A stretch of 64,000 nt of DNA, from the NCBI GenBank assembly GCA_028583605.1, contig CM053333.1, forward strand, positions 28,437,302 to 28,501,301, given 5' to 3'. A model generated the notes under the pieces. The model worked only from the letters and a program-made list of their open reading frames with translations, ran no database searches and was not told where the DNA came from. The stretch comes from Dastarcus helophoroides. Taxonomy: Eukaryota > Arthropoda > Insecta > Coleoptera > Bothrideridae. How positions within the stretch are numbered: the first letter of the stretch is position 1; the number at the start of each line of letters is the position of its first letter. The translations under genes and the position numbers were made by a program. This document shows, one piece after another, positions 21,240 through 32,997 of this stretch.

Positions 21240-22110
21240 TGCTTGGAACATAGATTAGAAAGCACAGCATGGTAATGGAACCAGTTTGATATTTTTAATT
21301 GCCTGCTTCGACATGTTTATTGCAAACACCTGTTTCCATCATGACAAGGGAACATGGAAATTCCATTGACACAATGTGATTAATTAAATCGATCATGCAA
21401 GCGGATGTTATACACAAGAGAAGCAGAATAGTAGCAAATATAGGTTCCGACCATTTCGTAATATCTGAAATAGAAAAAAAAAATTGCTAAAGAGCAAGCA
21501 CGAGGTAGTACCTGCACTGTAATAAAGAAAAAACATCATATCACAGTATGCAATAATGACACTGAATAAGCAGAGGTGAGTTGACAAGCGTATAGAACTT
21601 TGAAATGACCTGAAAAAGTAATGTAAAACAAAATTACATCACACATGAGAAAAGAACAAAACCTAACCTAGCTAAGCCAATAGGGTTGTCCAAATAAACA
21701 ATTTAATGATGTATTAGAAAATCATGAGAAGATCGATAGAGAGAAGAAGGTAGCAACAATTGTAAAGGCAAGAAGGATAATGAATATGTTTAAAACCATC
21801 AAGGCACCAGGCAATGACATGATAATCGCAGAGCAAGCAAAAGAAAGGGGAGAACAACTACTTCAATCGTAGCGTAACTCAATAGCAAGAATGTGGCAAA
21901 CCAAACAAATGCTGGAATAATGGAACACTACGACGGTACGAAAATTATATAAGCATAACGCTACTTAATGTAGCACACAAGTTACTAACCTATTATAATG
22001 AGAGATTAATATTATACGCAAATGAAATAACAGTTAATTGCCTATGTGAATTTAAAAAATAATTCGACAAGATATCGGATATTTTTACTTATGTTAAACA
22101 AATCTTTATC
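21240..22110 (+). pseudogene. LINE remnant: endonuclease C-terminus and start of reverse transcriptase
   Basis: About 21265-21380 translates to HGNGTSLIFLIACFDMFIAN then FHHDKGTWKFH and an INxIDH-like stretch, the pattern of a LINE endonuclease near its C-terminus. About 21780-22100 gives KTIKAPGNDMIIAEQAKERG, then MWQTKQM, WNTTTVRKLYK, NVAHKLL, ERLILYANEIT, CEFKK and IFTYVKQIF, which follow the order of the first reverse-transcriptase blocks of a LINE. Every block is separated by stops or frameshifts, and the catalytic region is missing. The clade is not resolved. Confidence 0.65.
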
Positions 22111-22149
22111 CCTTTGTGGACTTTTAAACCATTTAACAGTATTAATAGG

Positions 22150-22345
22150 TATATTTCAATGACAACATGATCTACTAAGTGAGCTCCCCGAGTACCAAAC
22201 CTAATTTCACCTGACTTCTTTTTGTATTGTTATTTAAAGAACCAAATTTACAAGCAAATAACGTTGAAAGTTTATGGGATGTAGTAAGGAAAAAATAGAC
22301 CAGATGAATAGTAATTCAAAAGTAAAAAAAAAGGTATTGGAAAAC
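22150..22345 (+). pseudogene. mariner/Tc1-like transposase C-terminal remnant
   Basis: NLISPDFFLYCYLKNQIY, read at about 22197-22252, matches the pattern P(D/N)L-x-P-x-DFFLWGYLK found around the last catalytic aspartate of mariner-family transposases in insects, and is preceded by a PRVP-like stretch. The rest is too decayed to confirm. Confidence 0.5.
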
Positions 22346-22467
22346 GGAGTGGCACTTTAAGCATCTAATAAAAACGAATTGCTGATTCTTTTATCTTATT
22401 TTAGAAAAGTCTGACTTTAAAGCACAGACCAATAGGTTTGAACATTTATTAGATTCGAAGTTTGGAA

Positions 22468-22510
22468 ACCAAAGACAGGTTTCGATCTTGTTAGATCTCG
22501 TCAGTTTGGT
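22468..22510 (-). ncRNA. Type-I hammerhead ribozyme, core intact
   Basis: Read on the minus strand, stem I is ACCAAA/TTTGGT, the core is CTGACGA, stem II is GATC/GATC with a TAACAA loop, then GAAA and the cleavage triplet GTC. Stem III is ACC against TGT, so one of its three pairs is lost compared with 10044-10086. All catalytic-core positions are kept. Confidence 0.83.
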
Positions 22511-22835
22511 ATATCCAACTTGAATGCTAACAAATGTTCCGACAAGTAAATACTAAAAAATTAATGAACGTCAAGCGTGTGACTCTCAGACTACTGCCAG
22601 TTATTGGTCAATAGAGAAAACTATGGCGATCGCCAACAATGTCGTATGCAAGTAGAATACAATATGGATTGCAAATTCATGCAGCCCTCCAGTGGTGTAT
22701 AGTAAATAATAGGTAGCTGAACTACCAACACTGCCACCTATCGAAGCGGTTGCTCTCTACCAAAGTTCCCAGAAGACAAGGATTCTAATGCATATACCAA
22801 CAGGTTTAAACATTTATTAGATTCGAAGTTTGGAA

Positions 22836-22878
22836 ACCAAAGACCGGTTTCGATCTTATTAGATCTCGTCAATTTGTT
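22836..22878 (-). ncRNA. Hammerhead ribozyme copy with mutated core
   Basis: Same layout on the minus strand, but the core reads TTGACGA (its first C is T) and the 5' side of stem I is AACAAA, weakening pairing. GATC/GATC, GAAA, ACC/GGT and GTC remain. Probably inactive. Confidence 0.75.
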
Positions 22879-23069
22879 ATATCCGACTCGAATGCTAAGA
22901 AATGTTCCGACAAGTAAGTATTAAAGGACCAATAGGTGGCGGTAGTCTGAGTATCACACGCTTGACACGCTTTGTATCCGAGCTGGGCTAATTAGCCAAG
23001 AGTGTCACCCATATCGAACTTCCTTGCAACTAGCCGCTAAGGCCACATCCGTCGTCAGTGGAGTCCAAG

Positions 23070-25250
23070 TTGGGACCCATGCAAATTTCTGGTGGTCGAG
23101 GGTCTTAACGAAGAAGTGATTTTAGGTTACCCCTGGATGGAAGAGAAAAATGCCTATCTAGACGCAAGAAGAAGATACTTCCACTTTGGCAATGAACGCT
23201 GCTACGCAGAATATCTTTTAGGGCCAATCTATCACAAAGACCATAGCATCACAACACCCACCATTGGGAATGCTTTCCCAACACAACTCCAGCCAAATCT
23301 ACACAAACTTCTCGATGAATTTAAAGACATTTTTGCTGGTCAAACAGGCTATACCACTACCCGATCTATGACACACGAAATCCGGCTTAAAAATTCAACA
23401 CCATTCCAACTACGACTATATGTCCATTCAGAAGCCAAGCGCAAAGCCATGTACGCACAGATTGAGGAGATGATGGCCAGCAAGATCATCGAGCCAAGCA
23501 CATCTGAATACATTTCTCCTGTCGTCATGGTACTAAAAAAAGATAGCACATAAAGATTTTGCGTTGATTATAGACAAGTTAACTCCCAGACTGCGGATGA
23601 GTCAATGTCTCTTCCTCTGATTTCTCAAACTTTAAAAGATCCGGAAAGCGCCACCATCTTCTCAACACTGGACCTGAAGGCTGACTATTGGCAAATTCCC
23701 CTAAGCCAAAACTCCAAAAAAATAAACAGTATTTACGACACCAAATGACGCTACTTACCAATTTATGGTGCTTCCATTTGAGCTCAAGAACGCACCTGGA
23801 ATTTTCCAACGCTTCATGTCTTAAAAAGTATTGCCTAGCCTCTTGAATGACATTGCGTTGGTCTATTTGGATGGCCTAACCATTTATTTCTTTACCTACG
23901 AAGAACACCTTACACATCTCCAGGTCCTTTTTGAAAGGCTTTGATTCCATCGACTAACCTGTACCAGACAAGTGCCAACTTGGAAGTAACCAAATTTAGT
24001 ACTTAGGTTATCATGTGGGAGCATCTAGCAACGAGCCTTCAGAATGTCACTTAGAGGCTATCCAAGCTATGGAAGCTCCGAAAACGTGAACCCAGCTACG
24101 ATGATTTCTATGCCTCTGTGGTTGGCTGCGCAAATATATACTTAATTTCTCACAGCTAGCCGCATCTCTCACCAAAATCCTTAGTACCAAGAAACCATAT
24201 CGATGGAGTGAAGGATGTGACGTCGCCTTCAGAGCCATTAAAGGCGCCATGAAGAAACCTACGAAATTGCACTGGCCAAAATCTGCCTTTTATTCTCCAA
24301 ACAGACGCAAGTGGGGTCGAAATGTCAGCTGTTTTCAGCCAACTCAAGATGGAAAGAAGAGGATTATATCATATGCCAGCGTTAAATTCACCCCTGCTGA
24401 CCAGCGATATCATGTAAATGAACAGGAGAGCCTGGCTATCGCCTGGGCCGTAAAAAGATAGCGTCAGTTTCTTCAGAGTCGTCCCTTTACTCTCAGAACG
24501 GACAATTGCGCTCTCCAGTGGCAGACCATAGCGTGCGACTTAATGGAGCCATACCCAGTAACAGATGACGGCAATCGCTTTGTGCTTACGGTCACTGACA
24601 TTTTCTCCCGGTGGGTCGAAGCGTTTGCTATTCCTGAAAGGCGGACTAGCCGTATCACTCAGCTCCTGGAGGAGGACCAAGTTTTCCACAGATACAACTA
24701 TCGACGAGAGATCATAACCTATAATGGACCCTAGTTCTTGAGCCGCCACTGGATATGAAGTTGAGAACGATGGAAAGCAGCACATTGGACGACTGCCACC
24801 TAACACCCGAAGGCAAATCCAGCGGAGTTGCGCAATCGGGAAATTAAACAGGGCATCCATATTCGTCTATCAGGAAGAGATTCCAGCTTTTGTGATGCCT
24901 ACCTACCGGCTACGCTCTTCAGTCTCCGAAGGAGAAGGAACGGCGCCACTGGCAAATCGCCCAGTGAAATACTTATGGACCACCTTCTTGTTGGACCTGG
25001 AGAATGGGATACTACAGCCACACTACCCCAACGAGACACAACCACCCGGGGGATTCCATCTTGGTGCTAAACGAAGCCCGATGACAGGGACCTTATGTAA
25101 TTATTCGCGTAGCAGGTGTGACGTGCTACTGGATCTTTAGAGAGGGTTTACTGCAAAAGAACCATGTGGACCGTCTTCGACCTGCTCCCCCAATACGACC
25201 GTCACCGAATAGAAAAACAATTTTTTCGCGGAATAAGAACTCACCGTTTA
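23070..25250 (+). pseudogene. Ty3/gypsy retrotransposon pol fragment
   Basis: In order: the end of the aspartic protease (VILGYPWMEEK, about 23116); a reverse transcriptase with SPVVMVLKKDST then, after a TAA at 23551, RFCVDYRQVN and STLDLKADYWQIPL; a catalytic box reading VYLDGL (about 23861) where YxDD is expected; the connection region; RNase H (SYASVKFTPADQRYHVNEQE, about 24370, and LRTDNCALQW); and an integrase core from DGNRFVLTVTDIFSRWVEAF (about 24570) to a C-terminal DHVDRLRPAPP-like end at 25190. Sequence from the end of RNase H through the integrase zinc finger is missing at about 24535. Many stops and frameshifts. No gag, primer site or LTR pair found. Confidence 0.8.
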
Positions 25251-26261
25251 GAGAAGTGATTGCTCAAAAGTGAACTTACAGCGACAAAGACACTTTTGTA
25301 GATTAATTTTTGTGCAATCTATATGTATCTGTTCTTTGGTTCTTATTGTGTGTCAGTTCAAAGTATTTCATATCGTATGCTCCATCAGGGATGCTTCCAC
25401 CTTTCTCTTAAATCCTTATTTTATTATCACCTGTTTATCTTTTTTTGGTTTCTTATGTCAGTTTTAAGGAAACATTGTTACAGATAAGTAGTTTGTTTGA
25501 ATAAAAAAATATCTGGTGGATGAGTATAGCACTGAACACTCATCGAAACTCGCTCCACCGTTAAGTGTCGCTACTAGAGCGGGGGGAATCATACCGTATA
25601 TTCATCTTTTTAACGACACTTAACGGTAGAAAAAAAATCGCTAGGCACAAATTCAAGTATTTACACAATTACACCCCGATGAATAACAAGATGTTTGTCA
25701 TCTTAATTGCATTTGCTTCTCATGAAAGTGCAATTAGGATGGACAAAGAGTGAGTCTAATAATTGCTGAAAGCTTTTGCCCCTGGGTCGATTATAATCTG
25801 GATGTTTGGTAGATGTTTACCATCAACAGTCCTAATTGAGTGTCATTTCAATGATACTGCAATTGAGATGGACAAAGGACAATAATTGCTTTCCTTTTAA
25901 GGATAGAATTCGTTGGGGTGATAAATTGATTCTTAATGACAATTGCTTCCCGATAAAAGGCCTCGGTGGACAAACAAGAGGCAGTCCAGTGTCAGACACA
26001 AAAGGCCTAACCTTTCCCTACAGTTTGCCTAGTGATTTTTAAACCGACAGTGAAACAGCAGTGCTATAGACCTTCAGAATAAAAACCCACTTCTATTTTT
26101 TTAATTTTTTTTCAAATTTACGTGGTCCGGTATCAGGCACAAGGCTTTTAGAAACTTTTTTAATTTTTGAACGTATTCTGGTTTCTGAAGAAACTATTAG
26201 CTCTTGTTTGTACTATATAGACATATACTATGTTATTTTATTTTATTATTCTATTAGTTTT
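25251..26261. other. No gene recognised; short inverted repeat
   Basis: CCGTTAAGTGTCG at 25558 is inverted at about 25614 (CGACACTTAACGG), a possible small hairpin element. Near-repeats of TGGACAAAG with CAATTAGGATGG occur at 25730-25880. No coding features. Confidence 0.4.
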
Positions 26262-26745
26262 CGATTCATAACTATTAAACTTTATTAACGATAAAAACGC
26301 AATAAAATTTAAAAATTCCACAAGGTTTTCGATAAATATTTGCTAACACCGGACCAGATCAAATTTTGCAAAGCATCTATTAGAAACACAACATAAACTT
26401 ACATGCGCGAACACAGAAAAAGTATTACTTATTTGTTATAACACTAAAAAACTTAATTACTTGGAAGCCATAAAAATTCCCAAATATTTAAAATCTAGTC
26501 AATTTACACTTATGAACAAGCAGCTTGATCTTCTAAACACACCTCTAATTGAAGTTTTGGACGAGAATTTGGATTAGACGGAATATTCGTAGGAGTCTGT
26601 GATCCATGGAGCTTGGTAGCATAACAACGGCTAAACAAATTGCTGGTATGGCCGCCGATGATGCAGTAATGCGAAAACCTTGTGAAATTTTTAAATTTTG
26701 TTGCGTTGTTACTGTTAATAAAGTTTAATAGTTATGAATATTAAA
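26262..26745 (+). pseudogene. Penelope-like element C-terminus and 3' UTR with inverted tail at the front
   Basis: About 26364-26575 translates without interruption through SNFAKHLLETQHKLTCANTE, VLLICYNTKKLNYLEAIKIP and a LDLLNTPLIEVLDENLD end with a stop, the same C-terminus as the split copy at 2.5-5.8 kb. The 3' UTR follows to 26745 (TAATAAAGTTTAATAGTTAT). In front of the coding part, 26262-26345 is the reverse complement of that tail, so a tail has been joined head-on to the body. This is the best-preserved copy of the C-terminal coding end in the window. Confidence 0.75.
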
Positions 26746-28651
26746 GAATTTCACGAAGTAAGGGTTGGAGATGTCAATTAGTTTTTAATTGTTCAAAAAA
26801 TTTAATCACAGGCTTTGAATTCCGAGAAAAGTTTACATCCCTTTTGTGTTTTTTCTCGAATTTTAATTTTATTTTAAATATAAATAGTTTGAACTTAACT
26901 TTTTCCTTAAAATTTTTGCTTTCCTAGAATTTCTGAATTTGAAATTACAATTTTTAGTTTTACTAATATTATCTTACTGGAAACTCAAAATATAGACTTT
27001 TTCTACAGAATATCATTTTTTCATAAAAAATTTTACCATAATCGTAGCATTTCGATGAATTTAAAATTAAAGAGAAAATTTCTTTTAGAGATTTTACTCG
27101 AAATTTGGATATTAAATTTGAAATTCCGAGAATTTAATATTTATAGGGAAAATTCAGAATTTTACGGTGCTAATAATAAATGAAACAAATATATTTATTT
27201 CGCAAACAGTATTTCAACTTTTCTAGTTGTCTGGATTGGCTCCTAGTGTCTAGTAATATGACAATTTTATGAAATATTTAGAGTAGCCAGCGATTTTCTT
27301 TTTACCGGTTTATGTATGTACTAATAAATAATTCATGTATTTTTTAAATCATTTATGTGCTATTATTTTTTTTCTTAAAATTATATAAAAATTTAAAGTT
27401 TATGATGATCCCATATTTTGAAGTGCCATTGCATTAAAAATAATCAATACATTTTGGAAATAGCCAAAGTACAATATTATCTATACAATGAACCTGTAAT
27501 AAACAATTAGATATTAGAATGTTCCCAATTCTACAAAGTTCTATTTCAGATGTAGTATAGATAAAAATAATGATAAATAAGATCGGGAGATTAAATGGGT
27601 TGACATAATTACATCAAGTTGGGTGTAACAAGAAAATTCTTTATGGCGCTCGAGAAAGCGTTCGAATGGAATTCTTTTCTTGATAATTTCATAAAAATTC
27701 CCTATTTTTACACGTTCTGGCTCTTTTCTTTCACCAAGCTTTCAGATATATTTAGAAGCGACTAATTGTCACCATAATTTAATGAAACAACGCTTTCGCA
27801 TGGGAGCAAATAAAGAAATATTTACATATCATCATTTCAATCTGTGCCGAGTAAATTAAGTTAATTAAAGAAAAATCCTTATCTGTCAGTAATATATTTC
27901 TCTTTGTGAGTATGTGTGTGGTCTTGAAATTCCGAGAAAAGGGAGTAGTAGCTTTAGTGGATAATGCTCTTTAAATTGATGCTATTTACGCCTTTCGCTA
28001 TAAATCGATACTTATTACCCTTCTTAAATATAGCGTTTTTAGTACTTTTTTATGTATTATTATACGAAATGGAGTGATTGCTGTTAATACTTAGGTTGTA
28101 GTGCATTTCCGATATAAAATAAATCATGATTAAAAAGCCCCATTTCCAGCTGGGGTGATTTTTCACTTTGAAGCTGTATACATGCCAATAATTAAGCCTT
28201 GCCTGAGAGAGCTTTGAAGAAGTCGTAGGGTAATTTGTTTTTCACATTAAAACAGGCCGATACCGATAACGAATACGGAGGTAAATTAATGTGAAATTGC
28301 GAAAAATGTGGAAAATTTTGCTAAGGAACGGGTACAAGTATTTGTCAAGAAATAGGTGTAGGTGTAGGCTCACACTCAAGAGATATTTTCCGACGATCTT
28401 TATAAACGTTTTGAATTTTGTTATCTACTTATCTCCTGCAGATTCGTGATTCCGATGACATTTTTTTAAAGCATTTGTTGTTGATCGGCAAAATATCTTT
28501 TTTTCTTCAGACTTCACAACCCTTAAATAGTTCGGTACTATGTTACGATTTGAAAGTTGAGGAGTTTTTTATTGAAAATCGAATATTTTGGAGCTTTGGT
28601 GTCGTTAGTTTTGGTAGATTTTTGTGTAAGGCTTTTACTAAAGTTGCTATG
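26746..28651. other. AT-rich stretch, no gene recognised
   Basis: Degenerate TTTCGA-like sequence at 26820-27180, otherwise nothing. The 88-codon plus-strand ORF at 28418-28684 runs into the Penelope-like terminus and has no known domain. Confidence 0.4.
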
Positions 28652-29388
28652 CAAATCTTGTCCCCTGAAATCAAGAAAGATTAAAAAATACAACAAAAGT
28701 TGTTCTAACGCGTTTCGATAGCCAAGCTAGCATCTTCAGAGAGATAGGCGTTAGAGTAACTTTTACTAATTTATATTTCCAACAAATATTTATCGAAAAC
28801 CTTGTAAAATTTTTAAATTTTGTTGTGTTTTTATCGTTAATAAAGTTAATAGTTATGAAGAGTAACTTTTGTTGTATTTTTTAATCATTTTTGGTTTCAT
28901 GCGACAACATTTGTATATCAGTTTTTGAAGATAACCAAGGACAAGTCCGTTTCACCTAAATTTGGTTTTTACAGATTGCTATTGAATTTGTTTCTGCATA
29001 ATTTTCGTTTTGAAAAGGAAGGTGTTATGGTAATGAAGGAGGTAACGTTGTTTATGCTTTTGTTTTAATTTATCATATCTCGTTTGAAGGTTTTCTTTTC
29101 TTGTTTCTTGAAGGATATTCCTACAGCATGTGGATTTCATAAAACGTCCAAGGTTACTGAATTCGGTATTTGATTTATAAATTAAAATTATTGGAGATCT
29201 CGTTACAATTGGGAATTACAAGAATACTTGCTATTAAAACCTTTCTACCATCTCAGGTAGGTATGAGCGAATAATGTGATTGCATCCGTAGTACTTTTGC
29301 GTTATTTTCACTCCTTGTAGGTTTTTACCTTTTTGTACATATTGTCCAACTTTTGAAACCCCCTTTTATGCACCTTTTATAGAATACC
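28652..29388 (+). mobile_element. Penelope-like terminus plus 5' leader region
   Basis: 28655-28765 is the palindromic terminus (CTTGTCCCCTGAAATCAAG, hammerhead-like arm on the minus strand). 28780-28858 is an ~80-bp piece of the Penelope-like 3' tail (CGTTAATAAAGTTAATAGTT). The terminus resumes at 28859 and runs into a leader (28905-29388) repeated as the reverse complement at 38841-39305. The order tail, terminus, leader fits the pLTR organisation described for Penelope-like elements. No coding sequence for the reverse transcriptase is attached. Confidence 0.6.
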
Positions 29389-29866
29389 GTAAGTATCTTT
29401 TTGAAAATAGTATTAACCCGCCGTCAGGCGCGAGCAGTCTCTCAGACTGCGCTTAAATTTATTGATTTATATTTCAATAATTAGTTTGGCAATATAATTC
29501 ATTTCCCTTTTAGCTGAGTATTATAACATTACAAATATGATGCTTGGTCAACTAACTAATTAGATGCCCATTATTTTAAGTTACAGTTAGTTGCAATCTG
29601 TGGGGCCGCGCCCCCTATGTATGTTATATTCTTTTTTTATTATGGTTGACTTTTGCTGGGAAACAAGGCAATTGAGAGAACTTCCAAATCCGATTCATCC
29701 AAATAAAAAATTATTTTTGGACCCTACCTTTTAAATATAATTTTATTGAAAGATTAGTTGAGTATTTCGTATAATAATTTAGATTTTGTATTTAGCTGAA
29801 TTTTTTGTTAATATTTTAAAGCTGTGCACGATTTATAATTTAATTTTATTAATAAATATTCTATAT

Positions 29867-29875
29867 ATATAACAT
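29867..29875. repeat. 9-bp target-site duplication, left copy (ATATAACAT)
   Basis: Exactly repeated at 33628-33636, directly outside the TAGGGTGGTCC inverted ends. Confidence 0.9.
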
Positions 29876-30272
29876 TAGGGTGGTCCTTATTTAGGAAATG
29901 TTCGAATTTTTTTCCACGATAGTCCTAAATCGGTTCCAAATATATAAAAAAAATTCATGCCAAGTTATAGCTCTTAATTTTAATATCAACCCGGCCCCCC
30001 TGATAGCCAAAGTTTTAAATGGAAATAACATAGGAAAAGTTCTGTTAATAATTTGGAATTTTTTATCCCATAAACCAATAATTATATCATGTCGACAAAT
30101 GATTATTTTTATAGAAAATTTACCGCTCTACAAAAAAGGCCTCTTATGATTTTTGGCTAACTTGACTGGTTTAAAAGTTATTCGAGGTCAAAATCAAAGT
30201 TCTAGTCAATCTAATGGTTTTTTTCGTTTTTACCATCATTTTATGATTCAAAAATGAGAAAAGGGTTATAAT
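29876..30272 (+). repeat. Left terminal inverted repeat
   Basis: Begins TAGGGTGGTCCTTATTTAGG and contains a CCCGGCCCCCCTGAT patch and a GTCGACAAATGATTATTTTT segment, all mirrored at the right end. Confidence 0.88.
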
Positions 30273-30700
30273 TTTTAATCTTGATGATTTTTTTCCAGAA
30301 AAATTCCAAGGTGACCGTGACCCTAAAATAATAGTTACACTAATTTTTTTTTATTTTTGAACTGTCCTAAGTTTCAACTATATTTCCAATTTCAAAATAC
30401 ACAAAATATTTTTGGCAAATTATTGAACGATTTTAATTTTGATTGATAAAAATATTGATACAATCTGGTTTCAAATTTAAATTTCAATATAAAAACATTT
30501 CAGAAACTGATTATGCCGCCATCTATTAGATTTTACTTCAACTTTTCACATCACAATTTATTCTAAAGTACTCATAACCTATATTTATTATCTCAACTCT
30601 ATTAAAATCGTTCACGAATATTTACTAATAGTTATGCTTTCTCGTTATTTAATTAAATCCTTAAATTTCATCAATTCGAATTTAAAGTCATCAGACAAAT

Positions 30701-32997
30701 ATGGAACTATCACGTTTACGTCAAAACATCTTTTTAATTGGTGATGTTGACGTCCAAATAGTGGGTAATAAATTACCATCGAAATTGCAAGCTCTAAAAG
30801 TGTTCTTTTTTCATACACGTATTTTAAATACTTCTGTACCAGAAAGTATCGCTGCAGTAATTGATGAAATTATTGTGTTTTGGAAAAAAGCTCAAATTCC
30901 CGTTCAAGATATGCAAAGATGCCGAGATAAATTGAAAAAATTGTACGATGAGTGGCGCATACTTGTCAAACACAAAAATCGGAGTGACGTGGCTGTAAAA
31001 AAACAAAATGAATTTGTTTGTTCATTAAAAAAATTATTTGACATTGCACCATCAAATGTATTTGAAGTTATTGATGAAAATTCTAAAGAATTCTTAATTA
31101 ATCAGAGATCAGATGAACGAATTGGTTTTATTGCAAATATTAAAACAAAATATGATGACGATGATAATAATTCTAATAAATTAAACAAAAAAACTCATTT
31201 TGAAAAACGAAAAAAAAAGAGTAATGAAGAAAAAGCATTATTGGGTAAATTATGAGAATCAAATAATCAATTGATTTTTTATTACTTATTCACGTTCATA
31301 TTTTATTCGTCATATTATTGTCCTTATTTGTTTTAGACAAAAATGTTGAACTTTTATCTAGCCAGGGAAGTGCTCTATCTGCATCTAGTGGAGAAATATA
31401 CTTTCCTACTACTGCCGGATCATCAGAATCAAAAAAAACAAGAGGAAGTTATAATATTCTCAGTGATAGAGTTGTAGCTACTTTCGATCGATGTAAAGTA
31501 AGTGACAGAGATGCTGTATTTATAATAACTGCTATCTGTCAATCACTTATTGATATAAACCTACTAGATGTGGATATTAACTCTTTGATTATTAATCGAT
31601 CATCTATTCGAAGACAACGACAAACTCTGCGAGAGTCAAAATCAATAGAAATAAAAAAACACTTCCAAGACTTGAATTTATCATCTATTGTTGTACACTG
31701 GGACGGAAAATTATTACCTAATTTGTTAAATACCGAAACCGTTTATCGATTACCAGTGATAATTACGTCAGAGGGCAAAGAAATTATGTTAGGTGTACCA
31801 ACGAGTGAAGATGGGACTGGAAAGGCACAAGCTACTATTATTCACGAAACATTGCTGGATTGGGGATTCGACACTTCTGTCAAAGCGATATCCTGTGATA
31901 CTACTGCTTCAAATTTAGGCATTCGAAATGGTGCTGCTGCATTACTGGAGAAATTATTAGAGAGAGATTTATTATATCTTCCGTGTAGGCATCACATTTT
32001 CGAAATTGTCCTAAGATATGTGTTCGAAGCTGTTTTTCCAAATACTGTTCTGCCAAATGTTCCACTTTTTATCAGATTTCAAAAGCAATGGGAAACTTTG
32101 AATAAACTGAATTACAAAACAGGATTAGATGATCCAAGAAATAAAAACGAGTTAACAGTAGAAAAAATTAGGTCTATAAAAACTTTTGCCACTGAAGTTC
32201 TGACAACAAAGCTGCCTCGTGATGATTACAAAGAGTTTTTGGAGCTTACTCTAGTCTTCATTGGTGTTATCCCAGAAAAATTTAGTTTTCGTAAGCCAGG
32301 AGCTTGCCATCATGCACGGTGGATGGCAAAAGCTATTTACGTGCTGAAAATGTACCTGTTTCGTGAACAGTTATCGTTGAAAAAAGGTGAAGACAATAAA
32401 CTTCGACAAATATGTGTTTTTGTGACAACTGTTTATGTTAAAGCTTGGTATTTATCATCTAATAGTGTAAAAGCTCCGTACCATGATCTACAATTTATAA
32501 AAGAGCTACACAACTTTAAGGCGATCAACAGTAATTTTGCTACTGTAGCAATTAATAGATTTATGAATCATCTATGGTACTTATCGCCAGAGTTAGCGAT
32601 CATCGCAATTTTCGATGAAGATGTTCCATTAGAAACCAAATTAAAAATTGTGGCTAAGCTGCATACAGAAGAAGACAAGATTTCAATTGATATTATTCCG
32701 GAAGAAGAGCTGGATTATACTAGTGAAAAATGTAGCGTAAAACGCTTTCAAAGCAAGAATATAAACGATTTATTGTACAACGATATCGATTTTTTTGTAA
32801 CTGCAGAATCGATCAAATTTTTTGAAAGATTTGAGTTACAAACAGAATTTTTACAAATTCATCCTTCTGAATGGGCTGAAAATGAAAGCTACAAAACTGC
32901 ATTACGGTTTGTCGAAAAACTATCGGTTGTAAATGACTGTGCTGAGAGAGGAGTTAAACTAGTGCAAGATTTTTGTAAACATTATGCCAAAGATTAA
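30701..32997 (+). CDS. Transposase of the 3.75-kb element, two exons, 734 codons
   Basis: Exon 1 is 30701-31244 and exon 2 is 31337-32997. Exon 1 ends after the first base of a codon and exon 2 starts at the second, so splicing keeps the frame (...KALL then DKNVELL...). The second open frame has no ATG near its start, supporting splicing over a separate gene. Residues 1-150 are a helical, charged region with FW and LYDEWR motifs; no zinc finger is seen. Residues 150-180 are basic and Asp/Asn-rich. Candidate catalytic residues are Asp 304 in HWDGK and Asp 369 in CDTTASN, followed by C-R-H-H at 398-401 and HHARW at about 506-510; Glu 525 is one possible third acidic residue. I recognise this as a family of uncharacterised arthropod proteins. 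The stop at 32995 may be premature, because the same frame continues for about 29 further codons. Confidence 0.82.
31245..31336 (+). other. Predicted 92-bp intron of the transposase gene
   Basis: The 5' splice site reads G|GTAAAT. The 3' end reads TTATTTGTTTTAG before ACAAAAATG. It contains an in-frame TGA (31253) that would truncate the protein if retained. Length and AT content fit insect introns. Confidence 0.75.

Larger units (their letters stand above)
22420..22945 (-). repeat. Hammerhead-containing tandem repeat array, second locus, inverted
   Basis: This is the reverse complement of the 9884-10506 repeat, again about 1.5 units: AACATTTATTAG at 22441 recurs at 22809, a 368-bp period. 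Shared blocks include GACCAATAGGTTTGAACATT, the hammerhead core, TTCCGACAAGTAA, GTCGTATGCAAGTAGAAT and GCAGCCCTCCAG. The two hammerhead segments are at 22468-22510 and 22836-22878. The array stops near 22945, shortly before the gypsy fragment. Confidence 0.85.

Noticed and set aside
31318..31336. Independent start for the 559-codon frame
   Set aside because: It begins with TTG, has no nearby ATG, and the splice junction joins it in frame to the upstream exon.
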